Shown here in pieces: positions 1 to 8,422 of a DNA stretch of 64,000 nucleotides (position 1 is the stretch's first letter; the number at the start of each line of letters is the position of its first letter). Source of the stretch: Methanomicrobium sp. W14 (GTDB taxonomy: Archaea > Halobacteriota > Methanomicrobia > Methanomicrobiales > Methanomicrobiaceae). The position numbers and the translations under genes were made by a program. A model generated the notes under the pieces. The model did no database searches and had not been told where the DNA came from. It worked only from the letters and a program-made list of their open reading frames with translations. The DNA lies in NCBI RefSeq assembly GCF_017875315.1, contig NZ_JAGGMM010000002.1, positions 62,001 through 126,000 on the forward strand, read 5' to 3'.

Positions 1-580
1 CTCCACACCCTGCACAACCGGGTGAGGTCGCGGGTTTTGTCTCTTTTCCTTCAGAACGAAGTTTGATGTCTTTTATTTCTGCGTACTGGGCTTTTCTGAT
101 CATGTCCCCGAGCTGTTTTAAACCCTCACCTGCTATTGCGCTGGTCTCAACAACCGGAACCCCGAGAATTTTCTGGAGTTTCACATTGTCTATTGAGATC
201 TCCTTTTCACGGGCGGAGTCCATCATATTCAGAACGACAATGGATTTCAAGCCCTTTTCGATAGTCTCAAGGGCAATGTAGAGCCCCCGTTCTATTCTTG
301 TCGCGTCAAGGACAATGACCGCGATAGCGTTCCTGTGCTTCTCAATCATCTTTACGCAGACTTCTTCGGCCTTGTCCCTTGGTTCAAGCGAGTAGGCACC
401 GGGGACGTCAATCACTTCATACGTCTTTTTGTCAATTACCACGCTGCCTTTCGTAAAATCGACAGTTGTACCCGGGTAATTTGAAACGACGGCGTTTCCT
501 CCCGTAAGGCGGTTGAAAAGAACGCTTTTCCCCACATTGGGGTTGCCTATAAGAAGAATTGTATCATTTTCTTTTTCCAT
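1..580 (-). CDS. feoB: Ferrous iron transporter FeoB, N-terminal part (truncated by window edge)
   Basis: The GTPase half of the inner-membrane Fe(II) transporter FeoB; 193 residues are visible and the membrane part lies beyond base 1. The G domain is clear: G1 GNPNVGKS at residues 12-19, the G2 Thr in YPGTT, G3 DVPG and G4 NMMD. A CAGC cysteine pair sits at residues 189-192, after the G domain. The start ATG (578-580) is followed by the hydrophobic strand leading into the P-loop, as in other FeoB proteins. Two feoA genes lie upstream on the same strand (the nearer 43 bases away), which supports an iron uptake operon. A DtxR-type regulator at 7.3-7.7 kb is a plausible controller. Confidence 0.95.
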   Translation of the reverse strand, partial: MEKENDTILLIGNPNVGKSVLFNRLTGGNAVVSNYPGTTVDFTKGSVVIDKKTYEVIDVPGAYSLEPRDKAEEVCVKMIEKHRNAIAVIVLDATRIERGLYIALETIEKGLKSIVVLNMMDSAREKEISIDNVKLQKILGVPVVETSAIAGEGLKQLGDMIRKAQYAEIKDIKLRSEGKETKPATSPGCAGCG

Positions 581-623
581 TTTTATTTCTCCGCAAGTAT
601 TTTTTAAACAATAAAATTACGGT

Positions 624-863
624 TCATTCCGGGGTTTTCGGGTTTGTGACATCAACGATGATGCTGTAAGCCTCGTTTATTCCTATCGCAACCTCGACTT
701 CTCCTGTTACGACGACAACCGGACCTTTTATCGGCTGTTTTGTTATCATCTTCACCTTTTTCCCGACACGGATTCCTATCGGGCTTAAGTTGTGGGATGA
801 GCTTTTGATTTCCTTAATAAGGCCGGTCTCGCCGTACTCCATTTCAGGAAGCTTTTTTTCCAT
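624..863 (-). CDS. feoA: FeoA-domain protein (first copy)
   Basis: 79-residue FeoA domain (SH3-like fold), a small cytoplasmic partner of FeoB. The sequence has the family pattern: a glycine-rich beta core ending in an ALGxxxA-like strand (VEVAIGINEAYSIIVDV). The open frame extends upstream to 932, but the ATG at 861-863 is preceded by AAGGTGA at good spacing and gives the normal family length, so I start there. It lies directly before feoB on the same strand and is probably co-transcribed with it. Nothing suggests truncation. Confidence 0.9.
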   Translation of the reverse strand: MEKKLPEMEYGETGLIKEIKSSSHNLSPIGIRVGKKVKMITKQPIKGPVVVVTGEVEVAIGINEAYSIIVDVTNPKTPE

Positions 864-1429
864 AAATTCACCTTGAACAATAAACGGCTGCCGGATTTTT
901 AAAAACGGCTTTTTTAAGCAGTTTTTTGACATTTATCTTCCTGAGAAAAACAGGGATAAAATCACCGGCGCCTTTCACTTAAAATGTTTGAAGGTTAGGA
1001 ATGGATTAACAAGACCCAAAATTTGTTATAATTCTTTTAAGAAGCCAAAAAAAATTCGGCAGAATAAACAAAACCTAAAGGCCGACCTGATAAATTTAGG
1101 GTAAAAAATGTAATCCGGCCTGTATTTTTGTGAAATAATCAAAGAAATTGTGTTTTTAGAATTTACCGGAGTAAAGTATTTTTTCTGCACGGAAAATTAT
1201 TTTGGGGAAGTGAAGACAGAACGGCCCGACTGCCGTTTTTACAATGAATATTATTTCAGGAAAATATCTGGGATAATACGCGTATTTTGGTTAGTTCCAG
1301 GGAAATCCAAAATAAAGAAATCTGAAAATAATTAAAGACTAAAAAAGATTATTGACGTTTAAATGACGAAAAAGTCAATCTTTCCTAAACTGCAATTATA
1401 TTATTCCGGAGGGTTTCGTATCTTTTTTT
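864..1429. other. Intergenic region between the two feoA genes
   Basis: 566 AT-rich bases without a convincing gene; a 61-codon frame at 1150-1335 has no ribosome binding site and no recognisable protein character. On the minus strand the region holds a likely terminator for the second feoA gene near 1341-1381 and the upstream region of the feoA-feoB pair, with a TATA-like TTTTTAAAAA near 895-905. CCTAA and TTAGG half-sites at 1074-1078 and 1096-1100 resemble those of the DtxR operators at 7.76-7.82 kb, but are 17 bases apart rather than 5. Confidence 0.5.
1341..1381 (-). terminator. Stem-loop plus T-tract after the second feoA
   Basis: Read on the minus strand, AGATTGAC pairs with GTCAATAATCT (one bulge) and is followed directly by six T (the A-run at 1341-1346). 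It lies about 50-90 bases after the stop of the feoA gene that ends at 1430. Archaeal RNA polymerase terminates mainly at T-tracts, so this is a reasonable 3' end. It would separate the second feoA from feoA-feoB. Confidence 0.5.
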
Positions 1430-1654
1430 TTAGCATCTGTCAATGATTATTCTTCCGGCTATGCCTCTTCCTATTGCAAGAGTCGAGCCGTTAATGTCAA
1501 GAACAACGGGTCCGCAGGAGCAGTCTATCATTCTTACAAGGACGCCTTCAGAAAGGCCACGCAGAGAGAGCTGCTGTTTTATTCCCTGGCCGCCTTCAAC
1601 TCCCCTTACAAGTCCTTTTTCGTTTTTTCTAAGGTTTATAAGTGTGCTCTCCAT
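1430..1654 (-). CDS. feoA: FeoA-domain protein (second copy)
   Basis: 74-residue FeoA-type protein. It shows the characteristic GGQGIKQQLSLRGLSEG turn followed by VRMID and the closing strand LAIGRGIAGRIII. The start ATG has a GTGAGAT-type ribosome binding site just upstream. A separate terminator-like hairpin downstream suggests it is transcribed apart from the feoA-feoB pair. Two FeoA paralogs beside one FeoB is common in archaea; which one partners the transporter cannot be told from sequence. Confidence 0.9.
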   Translation of the reverse strand: MESTLINLRKNEKGLVRGVEGGQGIKQQLSLRGLSEGVLVRMIDCSCGPVVLDINGSTLAIGRGIAGRIIIDRC

Positions 1655-1836
1655 TTATCTCACTTTCTTTCAATTTATTTTTGAATTTTAGGTGCGGATG
1701 AATATGAGCCGAAAATTGTTCGGGGTACGCAAAAAATTCTAAAAAGTAAATCTTTGGGTAAATCCAGAATGAAGTCGGAATAATTTTGGGGACTTTTTCT
1801 GCTTTTGTCAGATTTTTGCCGGATATTTTTATTAAT

Positions 1837-2454
1837 TTACGGTTTTATTCCGGTGACGCAGATTCCGCTTCCCTTTGTACGTTCATAAATTATTATTTCG
1901 GTAAATCCGGCGTTTTTCATTGCCGAAGAAAGCTCGTCACCTGTAAAGACTGACATGTCGATATATTTCAGCCATTTTTCCGCATCCTTTTGTGAGGCGG
2001 CTTCATTGCATACCATAAAGACTCCCCCGTTTTGTAGTATGCGGTTAATTTCCGTGAAATTTATATTAAGGTCGGGCCAGAAATAAACCGTTTCAAATGC
2101 GGTCACCGCGTCAAAACTTTCGTCTTCAAACGGAAGGTTCCCGACTGATGCATGAAACACTTTGCAGCGTCCTTTTTTTATGGCTTCCCTGTTGAAATCT
2201 TTTGATTTTTTTACACTTGCCTCTGAATAGTCGGCACCAAAGACTTCAGCTTTTGGTGCGAGTTCAAGAAGGTTCGAGATGTTTTTTCCTCCTCCGCACC
2301 CCACGTCCAGAATAGCCATTTTTTCGCTGAAATCAAGGTATGATAGGCCCCATTTTGCAAGTCTGTCGTGGCCTGTGTTCATTAGCCAGAGGATGAAATT
2401 TCCACCTGCAGAACTTTTTGGTTTTCTTGTGTTTGAAAAAAACTGCTTTAACAT
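1837..2454 (-). CDS. Class I SAM-dependent methyltransferase
   Basis: 205-residue protein of the Methyltransferase_11/25 type. Motif I (ILDVGCGGGKN) lies near residues 48-58, an acidic motif II follows (EVFGADYS), and motif III/IV is FDAVTAFETVYFW. The substrate is not predictable; UbiE/arsenite-methyltransferase-like enzymes share this layout. The frame opens with GTG four codons earlier (2466), but ATG at 2452-2454 has GGGTGA eight bases upstream and is the better start. It sits alone between the feo genes and the TetR regulator. Confidence 0.85.
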   Translation of the reverse strand: MLKQFFSNTRKPKSSAGGNFILWLMNTGHDRLAKWGLSYLDFSEKMAILDVGCGGGKNISNLLELAPKAEVFGADYSEASVKKSKDFNREAIKKGRCKVFHASVGNLPFEDESFDAVTAFETVYFWPDLNINFTEINRILQNGGVFMVCNEAASQKDAEKWLKYIDMSVFTGDELSSAMKNAGFTEIIIYERTKGSGICVTGIKP

Positions 2455-2621
2455 AAAACTGTTCACCCGTAATTTTTGAGATATTTTTACCTTTTTTGTG
2501 TTAGTATGTAGTATTTTATCTAATTGTGATTTTTTAGCTTAGGACATGATGAAATTAAGCCGAAATATTTTAGGGACAGTTTGTTATGCCAAAAAAAGAG
2601 CGTTCAAATATTATTTAATTT

Positions 2622-3200
2622 TTATTTTACCAGTTTCTCTATTGTTTTCGTCCACAACATTCTGGCCTCTTTTTTAGACATTCCAAGGTAAATCCTTTCC
2701 ATGAGCCCTCCTGCAAGAATTCCCGATACAGCCGAAATCATTTTTATATCAGTGTCTTTTGGAAGGTAGCCCTTTTTTACCTGCATCTCAAAAAATTTCA
2801 GAAATTGGCCTTTGTCTTTTGCTGTCTCTTCGAAAAGCATCTTTTTTATTTCTTCATTCCTTGTGGATATAGACGCAAGCTCATATATAAGAGGCTCGCT
2901 GCCGCTGTTCATTCTGAAATAAATATCAAAAAAAAGCCCGGAATTCTCAGTGAAGTTTTTGTTTTCAAATTTTTTGAGGATATTTTCTGTAAACCCCGAA
3001 CTATACTGGTCTGCCATTGCCCTGAAAAGTTCTTCCTTGCTTTTAAAGTAAAGGTATAGTGTCCCTTTGGTGACACCGACTTCAATGGCGATATCATCCA
3101 TTGTCGTATTATAAAATCCCTTTTTTGAAAACACTAAATATGCTTTCTCCAGTATTTTAAGACGTGCCTTTTCCCTGTATCCGGGCATAACTCTTGGCAT
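2622..3200 (-). CDS. TetR/AcrR-family transcriptional repressor
   Basis: 192-residue TetR regulator. The N-terminal HTH is canonical: ARLKILEKAYLVFSKKGFYNTTMDDIAIEVGVTKGTLYLYFKSKEELF. The C-terminal ligand domain is all-helical. I start at the ATG at 3198-3200 (PRVMPGY follows) because AAGGAT lies just upstream; twelve more codons are open but would add an AT-rich leader. It is divergent from the ABC export module at 3361-6484, with three copies of a palindromic site between them. By family behaviour it probably represses both its own gene and the exporter until a ligand binds. Confidence 0.92.
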   Translation of the reverse strand: MPRVMPGYREKARLKILEKAYLVFSKKGFYNTTMDDIAIEVGVTKGTLYLYFKSKEELFRAMADQYSSGFTENILKKFENKNFTENSGLFFDIYFRMNSGSEPLIYELASISTRNEEIKKMLFEETAKDKGQFLKFFEMQVKKGYLPKDTDIKMISAVSGILAGGLMERIYLGMSKKEARMLWTKTIEKLVK

Positions 3201-3244
3201 GTATATCCTTTTTGTTTTTATAATAAATATATTCACTTCTATAA

Positions 3245-3309
3245 CTAACTGGTCAGTTAGGTATATAACTGTTCAGAATTCAATGTACACTAACTAACTG
3301 TTCAGTATA
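3245..3309. promoter_or_regulatory. Three TetR-type operator copies in the divergent promoter
   Basis: CTAACTG-GT-CAGTTAG at 3245-3260 has perfect 7-base arms around a 2-base centre. CTAACTG-TT-CAGTATA at 3294-3309 keeps one full arm, and AACTG-TT-CAGAA near 3267-3278 is a third, weaker copy. The centres are about 20 and 29 bases apart. A TATA-like GTATATAA (3261-3268) lies between copies, so occupancy would block promoter access. The position between a tetR gene and a divergent ABC operon makes this the likely operator cluster; binding is inferred. Confidence 0.75.
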
Positions 3310-3360
3310 ACTCCTGGAAATTATCTGGTCTAAATATTGAACTATGTAGTTGTGATAGCT

Positions 3361-4575
3361 ATGAAAAGATTAATGATTTACGGAATACTTGTTGTTTTTC
3401 TAATTTCTGCTTTAACGGTACCCGTTATGGCGGCAGGGAAACCAACAATTATCGTGTCAGATTACAAGGTAAAACCTTCTGTATTAATGCCTGGAGAAGA
3501 AGGTGTTATTGAATTGACACTTAAAAACACTGCCCTTTCTTCAACGGTAACAACAGTGTCGGGAAAAGATTCCGGGGACTCGGAAACATTTACTACTAAT
3601 TTTAACCCCACCATAGAAAGTCTTCTTCTTCATCCTGACGGGGTGACTGTTATTGGCGGGAACAACCAGTTTATTGGTGACATAGGTCCTGGTCAGGAGG
3701 TAAACGTTTCTTTTTACATCCAGGCGCCTTCAAAAAAAGGGATCTATTTTCCTGAAGTGTGGGCCGGTGTGAAAGGAGGAGAAAACCTCAGGTATTCGAT
3801 TCCTGTAAATGTGGGAATGCAGCTTGAGTTTAACAAAGGTGCTCATCTGAAATTAAGAACTAATGCTGTTGCAGTAAAACCCGGAGAATCTGTGAATACA
3901 TTAGTAATAATCACCAACGAAGGCCAGAGCGAGGCTGATGATATTATAGTGGACTTTGGATCTGTTGATGGAATTATTGCACCTGCAAGCATTTCATCAT
4001 ATTATATTGATTCGCTGAGTCCGGGAGAATCCTTGGAATTACCGGTAAAACTTATTACTGAGAGAAGGGATCTGTCCAAAATAGTATCACTGCCTGTTGA
4101 AATTTCTTATCTTAAAATAGATGGGGACAGGATAAGTATTGATGATTCTATAAACCTTCTTCTAAGAGGAGAACCTGAAATATCGATAGATTCAGTAGAT
4201 AATTCTGTTGTACCCGAAGGGGAACCATTTGATCTTATAGTAAGAATTGAAAATTCCGGAACTTCCACTGCCCGCTCGTTAAATGCCAAAATTGCAGGCT
4301 TAAACGGCGAAACAAAAATTGCATATGTAGGTAAGATCAAGGCTGGAAATGATGCGCCTGCGGTTTTTAATTTTAACGGCATGAACCCTGGTTTATACAA
4401 AGGAAGTCTTAAAATTTCATGGATAGACGAATGGGGAGAAAAAAATGTTACAGATAATATAGAAGTGAATGTTAAAGAGTCCGATGACGGCTGGATAGTC
4501 TTTTTGATTCTTTTTGTTGCCGGAGCGGGACTTTATGCAGTCTATTATTACAGAATAAAAAAGAGGCAGACCTGA
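3361..4575 (+). CDS. Secreted, membrane-anchored Ig-like (COG1361/NEW3-type) protein of the ABC export module
   Basis: 404 residues: signal peptide (KRLMIYGILVVFLISALTVPVMA), then several beta-sandwich repeats with the VKPGESVNTLVIITNEG pattern typical of COG1361 S-layer-like or NPCBM/NEW3 domains, and a C-terminal membrane helix (WIVFLILFVAGAGLYAVYYY) with a basic tail. It faces outward. Its stop overlaps the start of the permease gene, so it belongs to that ABC system, perhaps as an accessory or adaptor. The frame begins with TTG at 3337, but the ATG at 3361 follows GTGATAG and directly precedes the signal peptide. Substrate unknown. Confidence 0.85.
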   Translation: MKRLMIYGILVVFLISALTVPVMAAGKPTIIVSDYKVKPSVLMPGEEGVIELTLKNTALSSTVTTVSGKDSGDSETFTTNFNPTIESLLLHPDGVTVIGGNNQFIGDIGPGQEVNVSFYIQAPSKKGIYFPEVWAGVKGGENLRYSIPVNVGMQLEFNKGAHLKLRTNAVAVKPGESVNTLVIITNEGQSEADDIIVDFGSVDGIIAPASISSYYIDSLSPGESLELPVKLITERRDLSKIVSLPVEISYLKIDGDRISIDDSINLLLRGEPEISIDSVDNSVVPEGEPFDLIVRIENSGTSTARSLNAKIAGLNGETKIAYVGKIKAGNDAPAVFNFNGMNPGLYKGSLKISWIDEWGEKNVTDNIEVNVKESDDGWIVFLILFVAGAGLYAVYYYRIKKRQT

Positions 4576-4576
4576 A

Positions 4577-5791
4577 ATGTTTAATGATCTGAAAGTCTCT
4601 TTTTTTCTTGCTGTACGCTCACTTCAGAGAAGCAATAGAAAAAGCACTGTCCTGACAGTTTTCATAATCGCGATGGTATTTACGAATATGATTCTTTTGC
4701 CCTCAATAATTACCGGAGAGGTCAAAAATTATGAAAATCAGGTTGTCAGGTATTATACTTCAGATGTAGTCGTTGAACCTTTAGGTGACACTGAGGAAAA
4801 TATGTTCATAAACAATGCATCTGAAGTTGTTGAAAAGGTGGACCGGGTGCCTGGTGTCCTGAGAGCAACGTCGAGATATACACAGGCTGTTGTAATGAAA
4901 AACAAGGGAAAGCGGCTTTTAACCTCAATAACGGCAATAGACCCTGAAAACGAGAAATTCGTCACTGAAGTTCGCGAAAAGATGGTTTCCGGAGAATATC
5001 TAAGGGATGATGATCTCAACGAGATTATTGTAGGTAAATACCTTGCGGGACACAGGGATGAGTCCGACGACTTTATTTCGTCTCTCGGGGGGATTAAAAC
5101 AGGGGACTCTATTGTTGTCGAATTTTCGAACGGTGTTGTTCGGGAGTGCAGAGTAAAGGGTATTTTCTCTACAGGCTTAAATGATGTTGATTCCTTGGCA
5201 TACATTTCGTGGAATGAACTTGAGGACGTATATTCCAAAAAAATTGATAAGGCCTCGGGAATCTTTGTTAAGTCTGAAAAGGGATTTTCGAATGAAGACA
5301 TCAAAATTTCACTCTTATCATATGGCGTTAAAGAAAAAGTCAAAACATGGAGAGAATTTCTTGGGCGTGCGTACAGCAAAGTTGTCGAAAGCTATGATAT
5401 AATAAATAACATGACAGTGGCGGTAAGTCTTCTGATAGCGGTTGTTGTTGTATTTATTGTCGTCATGATTAAAACAATCAACAACAGGAGGCAGATTGGA
5501 ATTATGAAGGCAATTGGTATTAAAAAGGGAATTATTATATCCAATTATGTATTCCAGGTAATAATCCTCTCGGTTTTGGGATCGCTTGTGGGTGTTGGAA
5601 TAATATCCGGCTTAATTGGTTATTTCTCGGTTTATCCGATAGAATTTCCAGACGGAAATATTGTCCCATATGTAAGATTTGGCACATTATTAGATTATAT
5701 TGTCTTCCTGATTACAGCGTCTTCTTTCGCGGGATATGTTCCTGCAAGAAATATTGCGAACGAGGACGTTCTGGTGGCAATGAGGGGATAA
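4577..5791 (+). CDS. ABC transporter permease, MacB/FtsX type
   Basis: 404 residues with the MacB/LolC architecture: one N-terminal membrane helix (TVFIIAMVFTNMILL region), a large extracytoplasmic domain of about 220 residues, then three C-terminal helices forming the FtsX domain (IMKAIGIKKGIIISNYVFQ is the typical cytoplasmic coupling stretch). The gene starts one base after the upstream stop and the ATPase gene follows three bases after its own stop. Such systems act by mechanotransmission or export of lipoproteins, peptides or drugs; the TetR-controlled setting suggests export or envelope stress. Confidence 0.9.
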   Translation: MFNDLKVSFFLAVRSLQRSNRKSTVLTVFIIAMVFTNMILLPSIITGEVKNYENQVVRYYTSDVVVEPLGDTEENMFINNASEVVEKVDRVPGVLRATSRYTQAVVMKNKGKRLLTSITAIDPENEKFVTEVREKMVSGEYLRDDDLNEIIVGKYLAGHRDESDDFISSLGGIKTGDSIVVEFSNGVVRECRVKGIFSTGLNDVDSLAYISWNELEDVYSKKIDKASGIFVKSEKGFSNEDIKISLLSYGVKEKVKTWREFLGRAYSKVVESYDIINNMTVAVSLLIAVVVVFIVVMIKTINNRRQIGIMKAIGIKKGIIISNYVFQVIILSVLGSLVGVGIISGLIGYFSVYPIEFPDGNIVPYVRFGTLLDYIVFLITASSFAGYVPARNIANEDVLVAMRG

Positions 5792-5794
5792 ATA

Positions 5795-6484
5795 ATGATA
5801 CGGGCCGACAATCTTTTCAAAACATATCAGATGGGTGGTGTCAGTATAAAAGCTTTGAATGGAGTTAGTGTTGAGATAAGAAAGGGTGAATTCATTGGTC
5901 TTATGGGACCTTCCGGTTCGGGGAAATCCACACTTCTTCATATGCTTGGACTTCTGGACAGGCCTGGTTCAGGTAAAATCATAATTGGGGGTATAGATAC
6001 CAGTGTTTTGTCGGATGGAGACAGGACTCTTTTCAGACTGAACAGACTAGGGTTTGTCTTTCAGGATTATGCACTTGTGCCTGAACTGACTGTTCTTGAA
6101 AACGTGTTTCTGCCTTCTATGGTTCGTGGTGAAGACCCGGAGATATATGTTAAAAAGAGTAACGAAATTCTTGAACTTATTGGTTTATCAGGGCGTTCGG
6201 ACAATCTTAAAAAAGAACTTTCCGGAGGACAGCAGCAAAGGGTATCGATTGCAAGAGGACTCGTTAACAAACCTGATATTCTCTTTGCAGACGAACCCTG
6301 TGCAAATCTTGACAGTAATAACTCAAGGGTAGTTCTGGATCTGTGCAGAAAAATAAATCGCGAAACCGGGCAGACAATAGTCATGGTCTCACACGAGGGA
6401 TGGCACAAAGAGTATTTCGACCGCGTAATAAATCTGAAGGACGGAAAAATAGAATCAGTTGAAGATCTGGTAGGAAATCCCTGA
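5795..6484 (+). CDS. ABC transporter ATP-binding protein, LolD/MacB type
   Basis: 229-residue ATPase with Walker A GPSGSGKST, Q-loop VFQDYAL, signature LSGGQQQR, Walker B ILFADEP and an H-loop in MVSHEG. The sequence after the Q-loop (VPELTVLENVFLPSMV) is typical of the LolD/FtsE/MacB branch that pairs with FtsX-type permeases. It is the third gene of the module at 3361-6484. The spacing of three bases to the permease implies one transcript. Confidence 0.95.
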   Translation: MIRADNLFKTYQMGGVSIKALNGVSVEIRKGEFIGLMGPSGSGKSTLLHMLGLLDRPGSGKIIIGGIDTSVLSDGDRTLFRLNRLGFVFQDYALVPELTVLENVFLPSMVRGEDPEIYVKKSNEILELIGLSGRSDNLKKELSGGQQQRVSIARGLVNKPDILFADEPCANLDSNNSRVVLDLCRKINRETGQTIVMVSHEGWHKEYFDRVINLKDGKIESVEDLVGNP

Positions 6485-6508
6485 AAATCCAAGGATGAGT
6501 TGTTTATT

Positions 6509-7135
6509 ATGAATTCACAGGAAAATTCGGGTACTGTTGTCAGGAATCTGGGAAGAAGTGATTTTGATGCCGCAGTCTCTATTCTTGCTGAGTCTTTCTT
6601 CAGTAAGTTTTCAACTGCTGTATCCGGAGATAAGGATAGCATAAAATCTTTTTTGAGGGAGGTGGAATTCGATGACGAAGATAAATTTGACGGATATTTC
6701 GTATCTGTGACCGGTGACAGTGTATCCGGGATACTTCTTCTTAAGTGGAAAGGCAAAAAAACAGGGAGTTCATTGGGAAAATTTGTTTCTGCGGTTAAAA
6801 AGGCAGGTCTTTTAAGGGTTCTCAGGTTCGTCCTGGTGTTCGCACTTTTGAGTCACGAACCCGGTAAGGGGGAGTGCTATATCGACCACATTGCAGTTGC
6901 CCCGGTTTTTCGCGGTCGCGGAATCGGAACAAAACTTCTTGCTGCAGCGGAAGACTTTGCAGGAAAAAATGGTTTTGAAAAACTTACTCTTTACGTGGCT
7001 TTTTCGAACGATGCCAGAAAACTGTATGAAAAGTATGGTTTTAAGGAAGTTAAAAGCGAGGAAAGTCTTGTTACGGCGCTTATGTTTGGGATTGACAGGT
7101 GGGTTTACATGGAAAAAAACCTGAAGGATGCGTGA
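6509..7135 (+). CDS. GNAT-family N-acetyltransferase
   Basis: 208-residue GNAT enzyme. Acetyl-CoA binding motif A is clear (IAVAPVFRGRGIGTKLLAAAEDFA, with RGRGIG as the pyrophosphate loop) and motif B follows (LYVAFSNDARKLYEKYGFK). The substrate is unknown. The ATG at 6509 has AAGGATGAG at normal spacing, whereas a TTG at 6500 abuts that site. It follows the ABC ATPase by about 25 bases and may be co-transcribed and so under TetR control, which would fit a resistance role; that part is inference. Confidence 0.88.
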   Translation: MNSQENSGTVVRNLGRSDFDAAVSILAESFFSKFSTAVSGDKDSIKSFLREVEFDDEDKFDGYFVSVTGDSVSGILLLKWKGKKTGSSLGKFVSAVKKAGLLRVLRFVLVFALLSHEPGKGECYIDHIAVAPVFRGRGIGTKLLAAAEDFAGKNGFEKLTLYVAFSNDARKLYEKYGFKEVKSEESLVTALMFGIDRWVYMEKNLKDA

Positions 7136-7267
7136 ATAAAACAGTTGAAAAACCCAATTGGCTTTTATAATGCAAAATTGGCCTTATGATACAAAGCCCT
7201 AACCGTTTCAAAAAGTCTTTTTAAAACAGTACTTTTTTTATTTTTTTTGATTTTCAGTTTTTTTGGT

Positions 7268-7729
7268 TTATCCGGAATTTTCAGCCGACCTTTTTACAGT
7301 ACAGTATTCATCGAAGTCCTGAAGGGTGTGGTTCTTTGAGCCGCGTTCTTTAAGGAAGTTTACGAAGAGGTGAATCTGTTCAATTGTTTTCGGGTGAAGC
7401 TCATGCTCCATCATGCAGGCATCGTCGTTTGCGATTTTATCCGGGACCGAGATCAGTTTCAAAAACTCCATCAGCGTGTCATGCCTGTATTTGATGACTT
7501 CAGCAATCTCTCTTCCGCTGGGTTTTAAAATAACGCCTTCGTATTTGCGGTACTCTATCATTTTAAGCCTGTCAAGCTTGATGAACATCTCAACGACTGA
7601 AGGCGGGCTCACTCCGAGTTCTTTTGCGATATCGCGTGTTTTGGCGTATCCTTTTTCAAGGCTGACGTTAAGTATTGCCTCAAGGTAGTCTTCGGCTTTT
7701 CTGCTTAAATTAAAGCTCTTTGTCTCCAT
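7268..7729 (-). CDS. DtxR/MntR-family metal-dependent transcriptional regulator
   Basis: 153 residues: an N-terminal winged HTH (AEDYLEAILN...TRDIAKELGVSPPSVVEMFIKLDRLKMIEY, the classic DtxR N-terminus) and a dimerisation/metal-binding domain (EVIKYRHDTLMEFL, then DDACMMEHELHP with Cys, Glu and His ligands). It lacks a C-terminal SH3 domain, so it resembles the short MntR/TroR form. Two CCTAA-N5-TTAGG palindromes lie just upstream, one beside its TATA element, indicating autoregulation. The feo genes nearby are the obvious candidate targets. Confidence 0.93.
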   Translation of the reverse strand: METKSFNLSRKAEDYLEAILNVSLEKGYAKTRDIAKELGVSPPSVVEMFIKLDRLKMIEYRKYEGVILKPSGREIAEVIKYRHDTLMEFLKLISVPDKIANDDACMMEHELHPKTIEQIHLFVNFLKERGSKNHTLQDFDEYCTVKRSAENSG

Positions 7730-7762
7730 GTCATATACTTCTTTTTTGTGAAATATTATTTT

Positions 7763-7779
7763 ACCTAAAAAATTTAGGT
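7763..7779. promoter_or_regulatory. DtxR-type operator 1
   Basis: ACCTAAAAAATTTAGGT is a 17-base palindrome with perfect 7-base arms, 34 bases upstream of the DtxR-family start and next to a TATA-like AATAATATT on the minus strand. It shares the core CCTAA-N5-TTAGG with the site at 7801-7819. Confidence 0.72.
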
Positions 7780-7800
7780 GATTAGGATGTTTTATCAGTC

Positions 7801-7819
7801 ACCCTAATAATGTTAGGGT
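7801..7819. promoter_or_regulatory. DtxR-type operator 2
   Basis: ACCCTAATAATGTTAGGGT has perfect 7-base arms and the same CCTAA-N5-TTAGG core as operator 1, 36 bases away centre to centre. A TATA-like GTATAATTAAA (7818-7828) overlaps it in the plus direction, so it may control a rightward transcript as well as the regulator gene. Confidence 0.7.
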
Positions 7820-8294
7820 ATAATTAAAAAATTGAATGAAATAGTCTGATTAAAAAAAATTTATAAAAAAGCTGCCTCTTAATTCAGGTTGTATGCCAAA
7901 AAGGCGGGAAAATAATTGATTTTAATTTATATGCAAGGGTACGTGTGCTGCCTTAACTGTCAGGAAGGGAGTTGTTCTGTCTTTCTGCCGGTGTTTTCTT
8001 AAAGACTGAATACAACAGACAGGTTAGTGTGTCAGAGGAATTATCCGAAAAAATTTGTCGGTAGCATTTTTGACAGAGTTAATTCCCTTCTTTCTGCGTT
8101 CAGGATTTTTTATTTTCTCTTAAATCTGGTGTCGCTTTTTCCTTTTTTTATTGTTTTAGATTTGTGATGATAGATATAAGCCGTGTGGCAACTCTTTTTG
8201 CAGAGTCTTGCTTTTTTTAAAAGCTGTCTTTGTATGCAGGCCTGATTCTTGCTTATTTGTCCTGCATGTCTTCAACAGCGGGGAATACTTTTAT
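7820..8294. other. Gene-poor intergenic region
   Basis: 475 AT-rich bases with no convincing coding frame. A TATA-like TTTATATG at 7927-7934 could start a rightward transcript near 7955. The sequence after it has short complementary segments (CTGTCT near 7978 with AGACAG near 8010; GTCTTT with AAAGAC), compatible with a small structured RNA but not strong enough to call one. Confidence 0.4.
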
Positions 8295-8420
8295 TTAAGC
8301 TCTTTTTTCCCTGAAATTCACCTCCTTAAGCGTTTCCTGGGAGATTCCCAGTGTTTTCAGGAATTCTTCCTGAATTTTGTCATCATTTCTGACGCCTTTT
8401 ACGGAAGCCCTGAAACACAT
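8295..8420 (-). CDS. Small protein of unknown function (41 residues)
   Basis: A 41-residue frame on the minus strand, ATG at 8418-8420, preceded by a near-perfect ribosome binding site (GAGGAGG, seven bases upstream). The peptide begins MCFRASVKGV and continues as a charged, probably helical segment (DDKIQEEFLKTLGIS). I do not recognise it. It starts three bases after the stop of another small frame (8423-8524), so the two look translationally coupled. The ribosome binding site and coupling are the main evidence that it is real. Confidence 0.55.
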   Translation of the reverse strand: MCFRASVKGVRNDDKIQEEFLKTLGISQETLKEVNFREKRA

Positions 8421-8422
8421 TT

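Noticed and set aside
1150-1335. 61-codon frame between the feoA genes
   Set aside because: AT-rich, no ribosome binding site, low-complexity Phe/Tyr/Lys product.
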